NCBI GenBank assembly: GCA_014058105.1
Contig: JACGCM010002156.1
Coordinates: 124,001 to 188,000, forward strand
DNA from: Kingdonia uniflora
Lineage: Eukaryota > Streptophyta > Magnoliopsida > Ranunculales > Circaeasteraceae
Direction: 5' to 3'
Length of the DNA stretch: 64,000 bases
In this document: one piece after another, positions 26,701 to 38,440 of the stretch
Layout: the number at the start of each line of letters is the position of its first letter
Numbering within the stretch: the first letter of the stretch is position 1
The notes under the pieces: generated by a model
The model's database searches: none
Seen by the model: the letters and a program-made list of their open reading frames with translations, nothing else
Told to the model about the DNA's origin: nothing
Program-made: the position numbers and the translations under genes

Positions 26701-28281
26701 GATCAGCAGAGAATACTAACTCTGGGAAAAGTTGAGTCGATCCTACACCTCGTGTGATCAATACTAACCTAACGATGCTAACAAGAGACTCCTCTCTCCT
26801 ACAGCGTTGAACACTTAAGGAACCTCCGTACGGTGTGTATCAAGTTTGTGAAAGATGGTGTGTAAAACCTCGTACCCATGACGGCCACCAATGAACATCT
26901 CTTTGATACACAGGATAACATAAATAAATAGCACAAAAATGCTATTGCCCTTTGATGACACTCCAATGGATTGAGTAACTTATGAAATGCAATGGGGCAC
27001 GCTATTTTGAAAGATTAAACTAGAAGGATTATCACTCATCAAAAATGATTAATGGTGCTCATTTTATTAAGTACAATCATCATAGTATATGTCATGATAA
27101 ATGTGGTTTTGAGCGATGAAACCGTGTAGGTGTGACGTCAATAAGATCATTGGAAAAAAAAAGGGTGTCTTTAGACCTCAAAAGATACCTGATATGGAGT
27201 CCAGAGCTAACAAATCATAATCAGAAACTAGACCAACCTGTAGACACAAATAACCTCCGGTAAATTTATTAAAAAGATTGAACGTAAAAACCGCTGCCTA
27301 TATAATTGTATGAAGAAATAAATAGATGCCCATATTTTAAGTAATACAACCTGATATAGTTATTTTACAATAACAATAGACCATCTAATATATGGATATT
27401 TTACTATTAGAACTGGAGGTTCCATCTCAAAACCAATTGGACAAGCCCTCTCACGTGGACAAATTTTTGGGTGATGCGGAGTAGCTCGGGGCTGTTGGGC
27501 TCGACACGTAGAAGAAAAGCCCGCTCTGATACCATACCATATTAGAACTGGAGATTCCATCCCAAAACCAATTGGCAATGAGAGGAGTAGCCTAGAATCT
27601 TATATTTTGAGGTGCAAGGCTCTGTGTGTCCGATGTGGGACTATATATCTCAACATTTACGACCTCTTAAAGTTTCTATAAGGTTGGTTTTTCCGGACCT
27701 CATGAAGTAGAGATTCAAATGACTCTTTAACCAGAAAAAAGAAGAAGTTACGACTGCTTACCAACTTCCAGTTATCATCAATGACAGGAAATCCAGTAAT
27801 TCTGTTTTCCACAAGAATCTCTAATGCTGTTGATCCAAAGTTAAAATCATAAAAAGAATTATAACAAAAAACTACACATTCAAATACCTTCATCAACGGT
27901 CGTTGTAGGCTTTACCACTTGTAAAAACTCTTTTCGAGTCATAAAATCACCAACAGTATATACTACTCCATCTTTTGGCTGCAGATAAGAATGCGAAGGA
28001 AGAAATCAAGACCATCTAATAGCTTCAATAATTGTCCGATCACATAGTTTTGCACCAAATTTCAACTCAGAGAAACCGAGACATACCGGTACAGAATTTG
28101 ATGCGAGAGGATGAGTCCCTGCAACAGCTACAGCGCGAGGGAATTTTGTGGTTAGAGATAAGAGATGAAGTTGTTTTGATCTTGGAAGAAGTGGAGGAGA
28201 GATGAAGAATCGGTGAGGAATTAGGGCAGATGATGATGTACAACAACATAACCTAGGGTTTGATGCAACAATTGATTCCAT
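17743..28281 (-). CDS. CBSX: Chloroplast CBS-pair protein, CBSX1/CBSX2 type (eight exons over 10.5 kb)
   Basis: Exons on the minus strand are 28281-28087, 27978-27888, 27826-27762, 27237-27189, 26103-26051, 18458-18343, 17972-17915 and 17817-17743. All have GT-AG borders and sum to 702 bp in one frame, 233 residues. Residues 1-60 are Ser/Pro/Arg-rich, like a plastid transit peptide. CBS1 begins VYTVGDFMT and includes ENRITGFPVIDDNWKLVGLV. The linker FPEVDSSWKTFNEIQKLLSK and CBS2 (ISDVMTPAPLVVRE, ETKYRRLPVVDSGGKLVG, ITRGNVVRAALQIKR) follow the Arabidopsis proteins closely. CBSX1 and CBSX2 bind adenosine nucleotides and activate plastid thioredoxins of the ferredoxin-thioredoxin system. Intron 5 (18459-26050) is 7.6 kb and full of transposon DNA; the coding exons are undamaged. 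The ATG at 28281 was chosen because an upstream in-frame ATG at 28362 adds residues unlike a transit peptide. Confidence 0.93.
18799..20982 (+). mobile_element. Non-autonomous LTR retrotransposon inside CBSX intron 5 (2.2 kb)
   Basis: Two direct repeats, 18799-19138 and 20674-20982, share the start TGTG(A/G)CACGCCACATTGG and the end GATTTATACTA. A primer site close to initiator tRNA-Met (TGGTATTAGAGC, 19142-19153) follows the left repeat. A purine tract (AAGAGAGGGGG, ending near 20667) precedes the right one. So the element lies on the plus strand, antisense to CBSX. The interior has only a gag-like start and Pro/Gln-rich frames; no protease, RT or integrase is present. The left LTR is longer by an internal GGAGATATT-type duplication near 18930-18960. 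No clear target duplication was found. Confidence 0.85.
19194..20419 (+). pseudogene. gag-like/proline-rich frames of the non-autonomous element
   Basis: The frame from ATG 19194 (MVETSKKPTADQQFKSMAKQ) has a short helical segment (FNAIDERFEKLDRFI) typical of gypsy gag starts. It is followed, through frame changes, by a Pro/Asn/Gln-rich stretch (19742-20296) and an acidic tail near 20300-20419. No zinc knuckle or enzyme motif is seen. It may supply packaging sequence more than protein. Confidence 0.4.
21360..22330. repeat. Tandem array of about 5 diverged copies, unit about 200-240 bp, in CBSX intron 5
   Basis: Copies begin near 21367, 21567, 21646, 21862 and 22098, each with (A)AAGAAA(T/C)TGTCATCATTTACTC, then GTCTTCCTCTTGAATG, a TTTCTATTTAAAACC-type block, TCTCTTACTTATTC and CTTTTGTCTTCACAAATTTG. 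The second copy is cut short. Copies differ by many substitutions, so the array is old. Confidence 0.75.
22331..24700. other. Non-coding intron DNA between the repeat array and the Helitron end
   Basis: The 117-codon frame at 23187-23540 is mostly CT-rich sequence (TCTCTCTTTTTCTC) read as Ser/Leu/Phe. It looks like a captured promoter or 5' UTR more than a coding region. The duplicated phrase TTTTGGGGGGC(A/G)TAGGATTTTGATTA occurs at about 24115 and 24142. Much of this could be Helitron interior, whose 5' end I could not place. Confidence 0.3.
24700..24952 (+). mobile_element. Helitron 3' terminus
   Basis: The end has a GC-rich hairpin CCGTGGC-AA-GCCACGG followed by GTAGTACTAG and then T, which fits the Helitron rule of a hairpin some 10 bases before a terminal CTRR inserted 5' of T. 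Just upstream are more short palindromes (GCGCCGAAGGCGC near 24905; GCGTTGTAGCACCGAAGGAACGC near 24730), common in Helitron ends. No target duplication is expected. The 5' TC end was not identified, so the element's length is unknown and no Rep/helicase coding is seen. Confidence 0.7.
24969..25110. repeat. 49-bp direct repeat, about 3 copies
   Basis: The unit contains ATAATGTT(A/G)ATTGTG and GTCTGAAGATATGATATT and is repeated at 24969, 25018 and 25067, the last copy diverging at its end. It begins right after the Helitron terminus. Confidence 0.75.
27410..27655 (-). mobile_element. TRIM (terminal-repeat retrotransposon in miniature) in CBSX intron 3
   Basis: On the minus strand a 5' LTR (27655-27535) starts TGTTGAGATATATAGTCCCA and ends near GTTCTAATATGGTA. 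It is followed by an exact initiator tRNA-Met primer site TGGTATCAGAGC (complement of 27523-27534), an interior of about 75 bp and a partial second LTR (ATTAGAACTGGAGGTTCCAT at 27413). The TGTTGAG..AGTCCCACATCGG start is typical of plant TRIMs. No coding capacity. Confidence 0.75.
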
Positions 28282-28478
28282 TCTCTTCCTTTTCGATGCT
28301 AAATTATTGGAAGGAAGATGATAACTCCACCGCTGACGGTTTATGCTTTTGTCAACTTTCAAGTAATATCGACTTGAAAATGGGAATGGGTTATAACGGC
28401 ATTAACGGTGACACGGCCGGCTCTAGGCACTTCTAATTGGCGGCGTACATGCACAAACCTCTTCACTAGGTCACTAGG

Positions 28479-31050
28479 TGTAACAGCTCCGTCTGGATTA
28501 TCCTTGATACTTGTGAGGGTCATCGAATAGATTTTCGGAAGGTTCCCTCAATAATCCCTACAGCGTAATCACTCGTGACTAGGGTCGTCGCTGGTGTAGT
28601 GGCTTATTCCGCACCTCGAGCTCATGTTTCATCTTCAAACTACATACGAACTTACCTCAACAACAGAGCACGTGGCACAATCACAAACATGTACGGAACG
28701 AGTTTCTCAACCAATATCGCTCATCCCTAGCAACACTTATGCTATTGGTTGAGAGCCGTTTTGTAATAGTTTATTTCGTATCTCGAACTCAAACCTCATC
28801 ATTGATCTCATCAGCATACATGAAGCACTACTAAAGACGTAACCAAACTTTTCCCAGTTTGAGATATCACTTTCGACCTCTACACCAACAGTTCGACTTG
28901 CGCAACGCACACAGTCAACAATAAAGCCGTTGTACAGCAACAAAGGTCGGAACGTTACACAATCTGGTCAAAGAATATCTCACACTCACTTTGTAACGTC
29001 CATCATTAAGGGACTTTATGGTCGTCAAACGGATATATTATAGAACCTATAAGAAGACCTGGAGAACTGCGGATGAAGGACGAAACAGTCACCGTAGAAA
29101 AGTTCCTACTCTATCATCCTATATTCTCAGAATGATTATTGTAATAAACTAGCAATCTCAATAAGATCATCACTTTCTCGAAATCCTCAGGATAGGTCAT
29201 GATTTTTAACTTATTCAAAGGTTTTTTACGCTAAATCATCTTGTTGTTTATTGTCTGTTGTTCTTGAACGTTTTGAATACATTTGGTGTAAAGGCTAATT
29301 CTGGATCTCGAAACTAGGCTATTACATTTGGCGCCGTCTGTGGGAATCGAAATTCTCAAACCCATTGTCTCAAACGTCGTTGATCACCTTCTCTTAGAAT
29401 GTCACCTCCAGGTCAAAACACACTGATCGTCCAGGTGGAAGAAAATGCAGCTTTAGCAGACCTGAGAGTCACTCTGAACTCAGAAACAGAAAGGCACGCA
29501 GCCCTGGAACAACAGCTCGCAAGTGTACAAAACACGTTAAAGGTCTTACAGGGTCAGCAGGTCGCCGCACAAAAGAACAAAGTCATACAACCTGAAGGCT
29601 CGCAAATTTCTGTTCATGACAAAATCAGGCCTCCTCTGAATGGCGTTCACGCAGGAGATGCGCTTCGATCTAACCGTTAATAGTAGGACATGGATCTCAC
29701 CCCGATCCAGGAGATCTAACAGGAAGTAGATGGAGGCCTAGCAGGAACCAGACAGACTAAAAATCTACCTCGAAGAGTTTGAGTCCCAGCAAAGGATCGT
29801 TTAAGTGAAGGGAATGGGGACCACAACCCTGGAGAAGGGCTCGTCACACGACCAACCATCACAGCTCGACAATATGTCACTCAGGAATATGTTGAAAAAT
29901 GGATCAAAGAATTGCTCGAAGCCCACATGCCGACTAAAAGGATCCATAACAAATTACAGAAGAACCCGATCGCCCAAGAGCTCTTGGATGGAGAGGTTCA
30001 CACCGGGTTTCACACTCCGAAGACCAGAAAGTACAAATTGATTGATCTACTGGAACACGTTCAAGAGTTTCAGGATGCTCTAGGCCTGCATTTTACCTCC
30101 AACCATATTCTATGTCGGCTCTTTCCTACCAGCTTGTCAGGCGAACCCCTACGATGGTTCCACACACTGCCTGAAGAATCCATCACAACTTTTGAACAGT
30201 TGCGCAAACTATTCATCAAGAATTACTCGCACAACAGAGATAAAGAAGAGAACTTATATTATTTTTAGCCTCAAACATATACCAAGAGAAAAAATCGAGA
30301 CGTTTACCAAAAAGTTCCTAGAATTATCCTAAAAAGTAGATCGACTTGACCAAAAGATCATTATTTCCGCTTTTACCAACACTTTACTCGTCGATGGCCG
30401 AGCGAAAGAGTATCTCGTCCTCAACAAACCAACAACATTGGAAGACATGATCGAAAAGGTCAACGGATACATCGACCTAAAGCGGATGGTGTCTGACATG
30501 TAGAAACCTCAGAAATCGACGTTGACAGCTCAAGATCAGTCAAACCATTCTGATTTTAATCAAACATTAGATAAAGAAGGTGACAGGAAACGAACCAAAT
30601 CCAATGACGAGCGACCTCGGAAGGGGAGTAACTTGCCTATGCCTTACCTTTGAAAGATGAATGTGACTATAGCCAGCATATATCCTATATTACATAAAGA
30701 TAGATTCTTCCAAAATGCACAGTACCTTCAACCGATTGAGAACAAACCATATTGCATCCACCATAAGGTCCGACATCATGAGACAGAACAATGTTTCCCT
30801 ACAGCGGTTGTTGGAATACATCTTTGCAGATGGACGAATGCACGAGTACATAATGAGCGTGGAAAGTTATAAGAATGGGAGTTACAAAACCCCCACAGAA
30901 GCTGTGCTGGTCAAAGTGCCCGCAGCCGAGAAATATTTGTACCATATCTCGCTCTGCCATCTCGTGGAGACCGAGGTCATCAAATAATCAAACAGAAGCA
31001 AGCGAAGGCGTATCGCCCAATGTCACAACTTATCCATGAGTCGGGTCCTA
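28479..31050 (+). mobile_element. Second Tat-lineage gypsy copy: 5' LTR and gag, truncated
   Basis: The LTR 28479-29326 (TGTAAC..TTACA) is followed by TTTGGCGCCGTCTGTGGGAA, the tRNA-type primer site usual in Tat elements. gag then starts at 29399 (MSPPGQNTLIVQVEE). Around 29910-30268 is the gag core with PLRWFHTLPEESI and FEQLRKLFIKNY; near 30430-30820 follow LNKPTTLEDMIEKVNGYIDL and the HHKVRHHETEQC segment shared with the copy at 13430. Stops and shifts break the frame, and no pol is found before the copia LTR at 31236. The LTR begins only 198 bp upstream of the CBSX ATG, head to head. Confidence 0.82.
29399..30987 (+). pseudogene. gag of the second Tat copy (broken)
   Basis: Frames 29399-29680, 29912-30268 and 30657-30987 are pieces of one gag. 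The first has a coiled-coil start (TLNSETERHAALEQQLASVQ); the second has the retrotransposon gag core with conserved Trp in LRWFHTLP; the third has YPILHKDRFF and a His/Cys-rich segment. Stops at 29678 and 30266 and several shifts separate them. Confidence 0.75.
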
Positions 31051-31235
31051 GATGACCAAGTATAAAACTTCTTTAGTCATAGGAAGGTTTAGACCATTAA
31101 TAGCTACTAAGTAAATAACTAGTTTTCAAAAGGAAACATGTTGAGACGAAACGTATTTGCCATTTTCGTCCCCTTAACCAAATCCGATTTTATCAAAACT
31201 TGGCATGTAGGTATATTAAGATATGTAAAACATGT

Positions 31236-32021
31236 TGTTAAGAATCGAGGTAGCGAGTCTCTCTTCTACACCAAGAATGATACGCAGAATATGCTAATAA
31301 AGTAAACAAACAATTACAGAACAATAAATAAGACAAGAATTTCCCTGATGAGGGAAGTGGTGCGGATGAAAAACCACTCCCCACGAACAATTTACTATGA
31401 TCAAATAGGTTACACGATCTCTCCAAGCTTCTCAAGCTTTGTAATAGAGTCTCTCAAATTTAGGTCTCTAGAATTAAACTTACATAGAAAAGATACAGTT
31501 AACAAATAACGTAAGTCCTCTTTATATACTAGATGACCAAATACAAGCAGAATGGATCTCGAGGCAAACTCAACGTCTCAGAAGAACACTCAAGAACAAC
31601 CTATACACAACTCGTTCAAACGAAACACAAACTCGTTCGAACGACTTTGATGATTAAAAGGTTATAGCCCTATAAAACATACATGTCGTTTGAACGACAT
31701 CCAAGTTCGTTCGATTCGTTCGAACGACTTCTTTGGTCTTCAAGCTTCAAAGCGAAAACAAATACCTCGTTCGAACAACTTTGATCCTCGACCTTGACAT
31801 TTTGAGTTCACTTTTTAATAGCTCGATCAACACCAGCTCGAATCTTAAAGTAACAGAACCAACTCGAACTTCAGGTAAAAGAATCAGCTCGAACTTCAAT
31901 TGATCATAACCAACTCGAATCTGAACATTGAAAATCCCATTTTCAATCCGACTTCAATCCTTAAAATGAAATAACTCAAACTGAAATGACCTCAAACATA
32001 ATTCGACTTCATGCCTTAACA
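31236..32021 (-). repeat. 3' LTR of the minus-strand copia element (786 bp)
   Basis: It has inverted ends TGTTAAG/CTTAACA. It contains repeated CGTTCGAACGA-type palindromes (31610-31770) and a U3 block with a TATA box (TAGTATATAAA on the minus strand, near 31530-31540) and GATCTCGAGGCAAAC (31557-31571). The solo LTRs at 48493 and 55858 belong to the same family. Confidence 0.8.
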
Positions 32022-34180
32022 ATCTCCTACTTGAAATCAAATCTACCGTAACCCATCTCCAAATGAATTGTTCGAACTACCCGGACCTTCAATCTTGAAG
32101 ACCCACAGAAGTTGTGCATGTTGTCAAATTCTGAAAAGTCACCACCTTCGTAAACATATCGGTCGAATTCACATCAGTATGAATCTTCACGAGCTTTAAC
32201 ACACCGTCCTCGAGGAGCGAACAAATATAATGATATCAAATATCAATGTGCTTGGTTCTAGAGTGAAAAGCTAAATTTTTCGCTAATTGTATAGCATTTT
32301 GACTATCACTAAACAACTTAGGAGAATGTTATTCTTTACAAAGCTCTTTCATCAACCCTTTGAGCCAAACCATATCTTTGCAGGCTTCTGTAGCTGTAAT
32401 ATATTTTGCCTATGTCATAGACAAAGCTGCAATCTTTTATAGCCTAGAAACCCATGTAACCACACCGCTTCCCAATGAAAATACAAAACCACTAGTGTTC
32501 TTACGCCTATCAATGTCACCCGCCATATCAGAATCAAGAAAACCCTGTAAGCATATCTGATAACCCCCATAGCATAATGTCATATCTTGAGTCCCTTTTA
32601 GATACCTCAGTATCCATTTCAGAGCTCTCTAATGCTTCTTACCTGGATTTCTCATATACCTACTAACAACTCCCACTGCTTGGGCAATGTCTGGTCTCGT
32701 ACAAATCATAGCGTATATTAGGCTACCAACCGCGGATTGATAAGGAACCTTCCGCATCTCATCGCGATCCTTCTGCGTCTTCAGACAACAATTCTTTGAT
32801 AATTTAAAGTGACCTCCCAATGGTGTACTTACAACTTTAAAACCATCCATATTAAACCGCTTAAGTACTTTGCCGATGTACTCAGCTTAAGATAACTTCA
32901 ATTCTCGTCGCTTTCTGTCCCTTGTAACATGCATATCAATAACTTATTTTGCCGCACCCAAGCCCTTCATAGAAAACTCATGGGATAACTGTTCCTTCAA
33001 CTTGACAATTTCTTTTATGTCAGTACTTGCTACCAACATATCATCAACATGCAGAAGTAGAATAATATACAAGTTTCACGTATATTTGATAAAACAACAG
33101 TAATCTGTATTGCTCTTCGAATAACCATTTCTTGACATGAATTGTTTGAACTTTAAATACCACTGTCTCGGTGTTTTATTTAAACCATATAAGCTCTTCG
33201 TGAGCCTACACACAAAATCTTCTTTTCCTTTAATAAAATACCCTTCTGACTATTTTATATAAATTTCTTCATCAAGGTTGCCGTGAAGAAATGTTGTCTT
33301 AACATCAAGCTGCTCAAGATGCAAATCTTCAACTGTAACTATATTCATCACAACTCGAATAGTAGACATCTTCATAACAGTAGCAAATATCTCACCGAAA
33401 TTAACGCCTTTTTTCTGCTGAAAGCCCTTCACCACAAGTCTAGCCTTGAATCTCTTTGAACTGTCAGATTCTTGCTTTAGTCTGTATACCCACTTGTTGT
33501 GCAATACTTTCTTCCCTTTTGATATCGAACTAAATCCCAAGTTTGATTTACTCATAATAATTGCATCTCATCATCCATAACAAGCTCTCATTTGCTCTTG
33601 GCTTCCACATCTAAAACATCCTTATAACTTTTCGGTTCACCACCATCCGTAAGTAACAAGTGATTTAGGGAGTTGACGTACCTAGCCGAAACTCTTGAAA
33701 TTCTTGGATCCTTTCAAAGTACTATTGGAATGTCTAGATCATCAGGTTCCTCGCCTTGATCCGGTGTATCAGACTCAACCACGACTTCTTCATCAGTCTC
33801 TCGAGAGGGTTCATCATCAATGTCGATACTTTTCACTGCTTCACTTCGATTATTTTTACCAGGTACTTTGAAGTCTTTATACAAGACTTCCTCATTGAAT
33901 GTAACATTACGGTTCTGGATGACTTTTCGGTTCTTCGCATCCCAAAATCGGTACCCAAACTCATCACCACCGCATCCAATAAATATGCACTTCATCGACT
34001 TTGCATATAACTTTGTCATTGTATATGAATTATCAAGCACATATGAAGTACAACCAAAAATACACAAGTGCAAAATGCTTACCTCTTTACTATTACATGC
34101 TTCTTTTGGAAGTCTAAAGTCCAAAGCCGTTGAAGGCCCTCTGTTAATCAAGTATGCCTCCATACTAACTGCATCCGCTC
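31236..34180 (-). mobile_element. Ty1/copia element, 5'-truncated, minus strand
   Basis: The 3' LTR is at 31236-32021 (TGTTAAG..CTTAACA, perfect inverted ends). The minus-strand sequence next to it, AAGTAGGAGAT, is a polypurine tract. Upstream on the minus strand come RNase H pieces (32850-32629, with VGSLIYAMICTRPDIA), RT (33555-33250, NKWVYRLKQESD, KARLVVKGFQQKKGV, LDVKTTFLHGNLDEEIYI) and the integrase C-terminal region (34163-33714, with SILHLCIFGCTSYVL and CIFIGCGGDEFGYRFWD). This integrase-before-RT order is diagnostic of copia. gag, protease and most of integrase are lost beyond about 34180. Several stops confirm decay. Confidence 0.88.
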
Positions 34181-34189
34181 AAAAATATT

Positions 34190-34384
34190 TTGGCAATCCA
34201 GTTGTTAAAAATTGGGGAGGAAATTATGATTCAGTTGTCCTTCTATTCTGCTCTCGTTTTCGCCCTTATTCGCGTTTTCAAAATTATTACATCTCGTTAT
34301 CTGCCTGAAGGACATTGGGTTTTACAATTTGAAGTTGAGAAGCCTGACATCATCACCATCACCACCGTTACATCATCATCATGA
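34190..34384 (+). other. Unassigned 64-codon frame beside the copia truncation
   Basis: The frame reads through a hydrophobic segment (LSFYSALVFALIRVF) and a LPEGHWVLQFEVEKPDI stretch, ending in a Thr/Ser run. It has a plausible amino-acid make-up and starts exactly where copia homology stops, so it could be the last exon of a broken host gene. I recognise no family. The rest up to 35640 shows nothing definite. Confidence 0.25.
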
Positions 34385-35639
34385 ATTTTAATTTACCTAG
34401 TTGGTTGTTTTGGGAAGCAACAAGGAGATATGCATAAATCCTCAAGTCTAGATTATTGATTTCTCTTTAGAGGTGTGTATTTTTTTAATTATTGGAAATT
34501 AATGGTGGTTGTGCTTCATTGATTCCTCTACAATTCTAGATAGCTATGGTGGGGTTTTGATGAGGTAGTAAAAGAGATACCTTCAAAGTATGCTTGGTCT
34601 GGTCTTCACATCTCAGGAAGGTTCTTACCTGATTTGTTCATGAAGGTTAATAGTTTGTATTTATTCAGTTAAAACAATCAAGTTTTGTATGCCTCTTGCT
34701 CCTCAAATAACAAACCTTACTACTCAATTTTAAGCTTGAATTAGTAACATTCAATTACCGCTCTATTTTTTTTTATAGCTGTGAGATCCTTAAAAACTTG
34801 ACCATGTTGTATATTGCAATATTCTAGTATAATCCATTATGAAGGCGACTCTTTTAAGGATTACAATAAATTATTAGTGAGATATTTAAGCAACAAATCA
34901 TTAATATTTATTATTAACTATATAATAATATCTGGTATAAGCTATAATATATCATTCATGATATAGGGATTTAATACCCAAGGATCTCCAATAGGGTTTT
35001 AAGTGAGATCAAGTAGACGCTAGGAAGGCGAGATATAAAATAGGGAAATACACCCAAAAAGTTTTGTCCATGGAGTTAAACGTTTCTCTTAATATTAAGA
35101 CTTTCTCGTAATGTCTCATTAAGACTACTTTGCACTAATTAAACTTAAAATAATTAGACCACCCAAAGAAGGCTAAGAAACTTCTAATTAATTAGTGCGT
35201 CAAGATAGGCTGCATAGTATGGGGAGATGAGGATAACCCTCGGCTCAAAGGTGAGGAAGTGTCTAGAGTCAAATTGTAAGTGGCTAGTCTAGTCTTGAGC
35301 GTGAGTGATCACCAACTAGGGGGCAATGTATATCAAATCACCACCCAAAGGAGAGATTCGATGATACATCGTTGTACCCGTAGAGTAAAAAATCAATACC
35401 TTAAATATTATATGCACTCTGACTTGACAATCCTAACCCCGGGTATGATCGAGATTAAAGACATTAAGTTATCTATCTTTTAAAGAAGTTAAACGTGCAT
35501 AAAATTAATTTTTACACATTCTAATATAATTTATTGGTTCATGCAGTTATGAACCCTATGATCTAAAACTAACTAACTAATATTGAGACCTTTACGGACT
35601 TTAGCTACTCCAACTAAAAGTTAACAATCCAGATTACCC

Positions 35640-38440
35640 TAGGCTACCTTAATTTTGATTTTGTCCTCACTGAAGCTAAGCTTGTGGATCTCACGGATAC
35701 CTCTTATGATGCTTAGAAAGCGGCCTATGCTAAATGGGTCAAAGCCAATAAAATGGTAAATCTCATAATTCGTTCTTCCATCGATCCTATTATGCGGGGC
35801 GGTATTGCTGAGAAAGGTACCACAAAGGAACTGTTAGATGTCATTAAGTAACAGTTTGAGGGATCCATCAAGGGAAGGCAGTATAGTAACTTATCTTAGC
35901 TTTTATCGCTAAAGTATAAAGATAGTGGAAATGTGTGCTCGCACATTCTTAAGATCTTCAAGTTAGTTCTTACCTTAAAAGAACTCGGTGTCACCATTAA
36001 TGATACGTTGATGGTTCACTTAGCAGTTTGATCTCTTCCATAAAGTTTTGAAATGTTCCAAGTTCACTACCAGAATCATAAGAAGACTTGGGAAATGAAT
36101 GAGTTGATTGTAGCATTGGTCTCTAAGGAAGAACGACAACCTCCTATCTTTTGTTGTAATAAGAAATGAGAATGGGAATCAGAATGCGACTTCGTCAGCA
36201 ACTGCGTCATCAGCTATAGAGTATTTTTGTTGCAATAAGAAATGCCATGTGAAGCAGGACTGCCATTCTTACAAAATTTGGCTAAATAAGAAAGGAGGAG
36301 TTTATCAGCAGGCGGCCGACAAGGCCTGAGGAGTAGGTTTTTTTTAAGATGTTTGACATTTTTCCATTGATGTTGTTTGCATTTTTTTCTTGGTTTTAGG
36401 CACGGGTGTTACTTTAAATTAGACATGCAGTTTTTATGTTCTACCGTTAAGACGATCTTGAGTTTTAGTTCTCGGTTGTACTCTTTCAGTTATTTATTCA
36501 TTTTATTTTATGGGCTATATAATATATCTCTTAATCATTCATTTAAGCTTTACTATTATGTTTATCTTCTAAGGTTAGTACTTTTTCTACTTCTAAACGC
36601 TTTAGTGTTCTGAGCAATCTTCGATGTTATGGCACAAACGACTATGACATATTTATAGGAAAAGGTTAGAGATTAAGGTTATTCGGTCAGATCGAGGAGA
36701 CGAGTATTATGGTAAGATTGATCAGGACGGTCAATATTAGAGACTATTCTATCAGTATTTAAAGGATCAGGGTATTATAGTCCAGTGCACTACCCCTAGA
36801 TCACAATAGTAGAACGGTGTTTGTGAACGCCGTAATCGAACTTACCAGAATATGATTCACAACATGTTATGTCATACTGATCATTTTACCAGTACTATTC
36901 ATAGAGAGGTTATCTTTGACAAGGGTTATGAAACTCGGAGTCCAACTGCTATTCTGATCAATGTTGTTATGCTTCCGTGTTTATTTGATATTAACATTGT
37001 AACGAGTACGGTTCCAGACCCAGTTTTAAACCCCGTCGTAGCACCGGTTCTTACTCAGTTTTTTCTTCCACCCACTCCAGTTTAGTTTCCTATCGTTCCA
37101 CCTCTAGCTCAACCTCCTACTTCTACTCGAAGATCCTCTAGAGAGAGGCATTTAGCTATTTCTTCAGATTACCACTTTTATTCAATTGAAGGGGATTTAT
37201 TTGATTTTGAGGATCCAATATTTTTTAGTTCGGCTATGGCTAGTTATTTTGCAGATCAGTGGCGTAATGCTATGATGGAGGAGATGGATTTTATGTCTCA
37301 CAACTCTGTGTGGGAGTTAACACTTTTACCTGAAGGATCTAAGGTAGTTAAATGCGAATGGATCATTGTATATACGTCAATCAGTGTGGGAGATATTTTA
37401 CATTTATGGTTTTGTACGTCGACGATATTTTACTCGTTAGCAGTGACGTCCGGTTTCTTCAGCAGACGAAAGCCTATGACATGATATGTATGAGACCCAA
37501 CATTAGTTTTGTTGTTGAGATGCTAGGAATGTACCATCATAACCCTTCTATTATTCACTAACAGGCAGCCAATAAGGTTTTTTGCTATTTAATGAGGACA
37601 AGAGATTACAAATTGGCTTATAAGAGATCATATGAGCTTATGGTTTTGGGCTACTCTGACTCAGATTTTGCTAGAGTTTCTTTGAGGATCGCTCTTTTAC
37701 GTGGGAGTAGTTATTGGTTTATTTTATTTACTGTTACTGCATTAGGGCTCTTTATCTATGTGAGAGTTATTCTTGGTTATTATTTTTGGTCAACATTTAA
37801 AATTGATTTTTGATTATTTAGCTGCTATTATATTTAGATATGTTATTATATGTACACATATTCAGTTTAAATTATGTAATTGCAATAAAGTTTTAGATAC
37901 GAGTAATTTCATCACATAACGGTTGTCTAAGTATCAAGTGCCTATAGAGAATACTAAAAAGTTTCTTAAGTTTGTTTGGGATGGAGATGGGTAGGTTTCA
38001 TATCCTTTGGCTTTCATTTCAGTATGAGTGATGGTCTTCGCATGACGGTTTGTCTAAGTATTAAAATGATATGTGTCTGGTAAACACATATTGCAGGACA
38101 CTAATAAAAATGTACCAACACATCATTAAGGTGTACATTTGCCATTCACACGCTAAACTCTACCAGTACAAAAATTACACTTAAAGCTATTAAGGTTGTT
38201 AGCTTGATGTCCACGATATGAATTAGGCATGTGCTAAAATGGCTGACCAAAATTTGTCCATGAACCGTGTTAGCCATCTTTGTAGTCGTAGAGTGACAGT
38301 CAAGTTCGATGTAATATTGCCTTCGACAAATTATCATGTGTGGTTTTAAAAATAAAGGATGGCCATCAACTTTTTATAAAAAACCGTGAATCAGGCTAAA
38401 CATATTTTTATTAAAATCGAGTTAGCGTCGGGTGGGAGAT
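35640..38440 (+). mobile_element. Ty1/copia element remnant, plus strand
   Basis: In order: a gag region (35650-36310) with LNKKGG after a CCHC zinc knuckle (CCNKKCHVKQDCHSYKIWL near 36225-36290); an integrase core fragment (36675-36880) with KVIRSDRGDEYYGKIDQDG and NGVCERRNRTYQN; a Pro-rich linker; then the RT start at 37236 (WRNAMMEEMDFMSHNSVWEL). This is joined by deletion to a YVDDILL catalytic segment at 37412-37432 and an RNase H remnant (37592-37690). A GGGTGGGAGATT purine tract near 38432 marks the 3' end, and about 300 bp after it may be LTR. Many stops; no matching 5' LTR was found. Confidence 0.8.
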
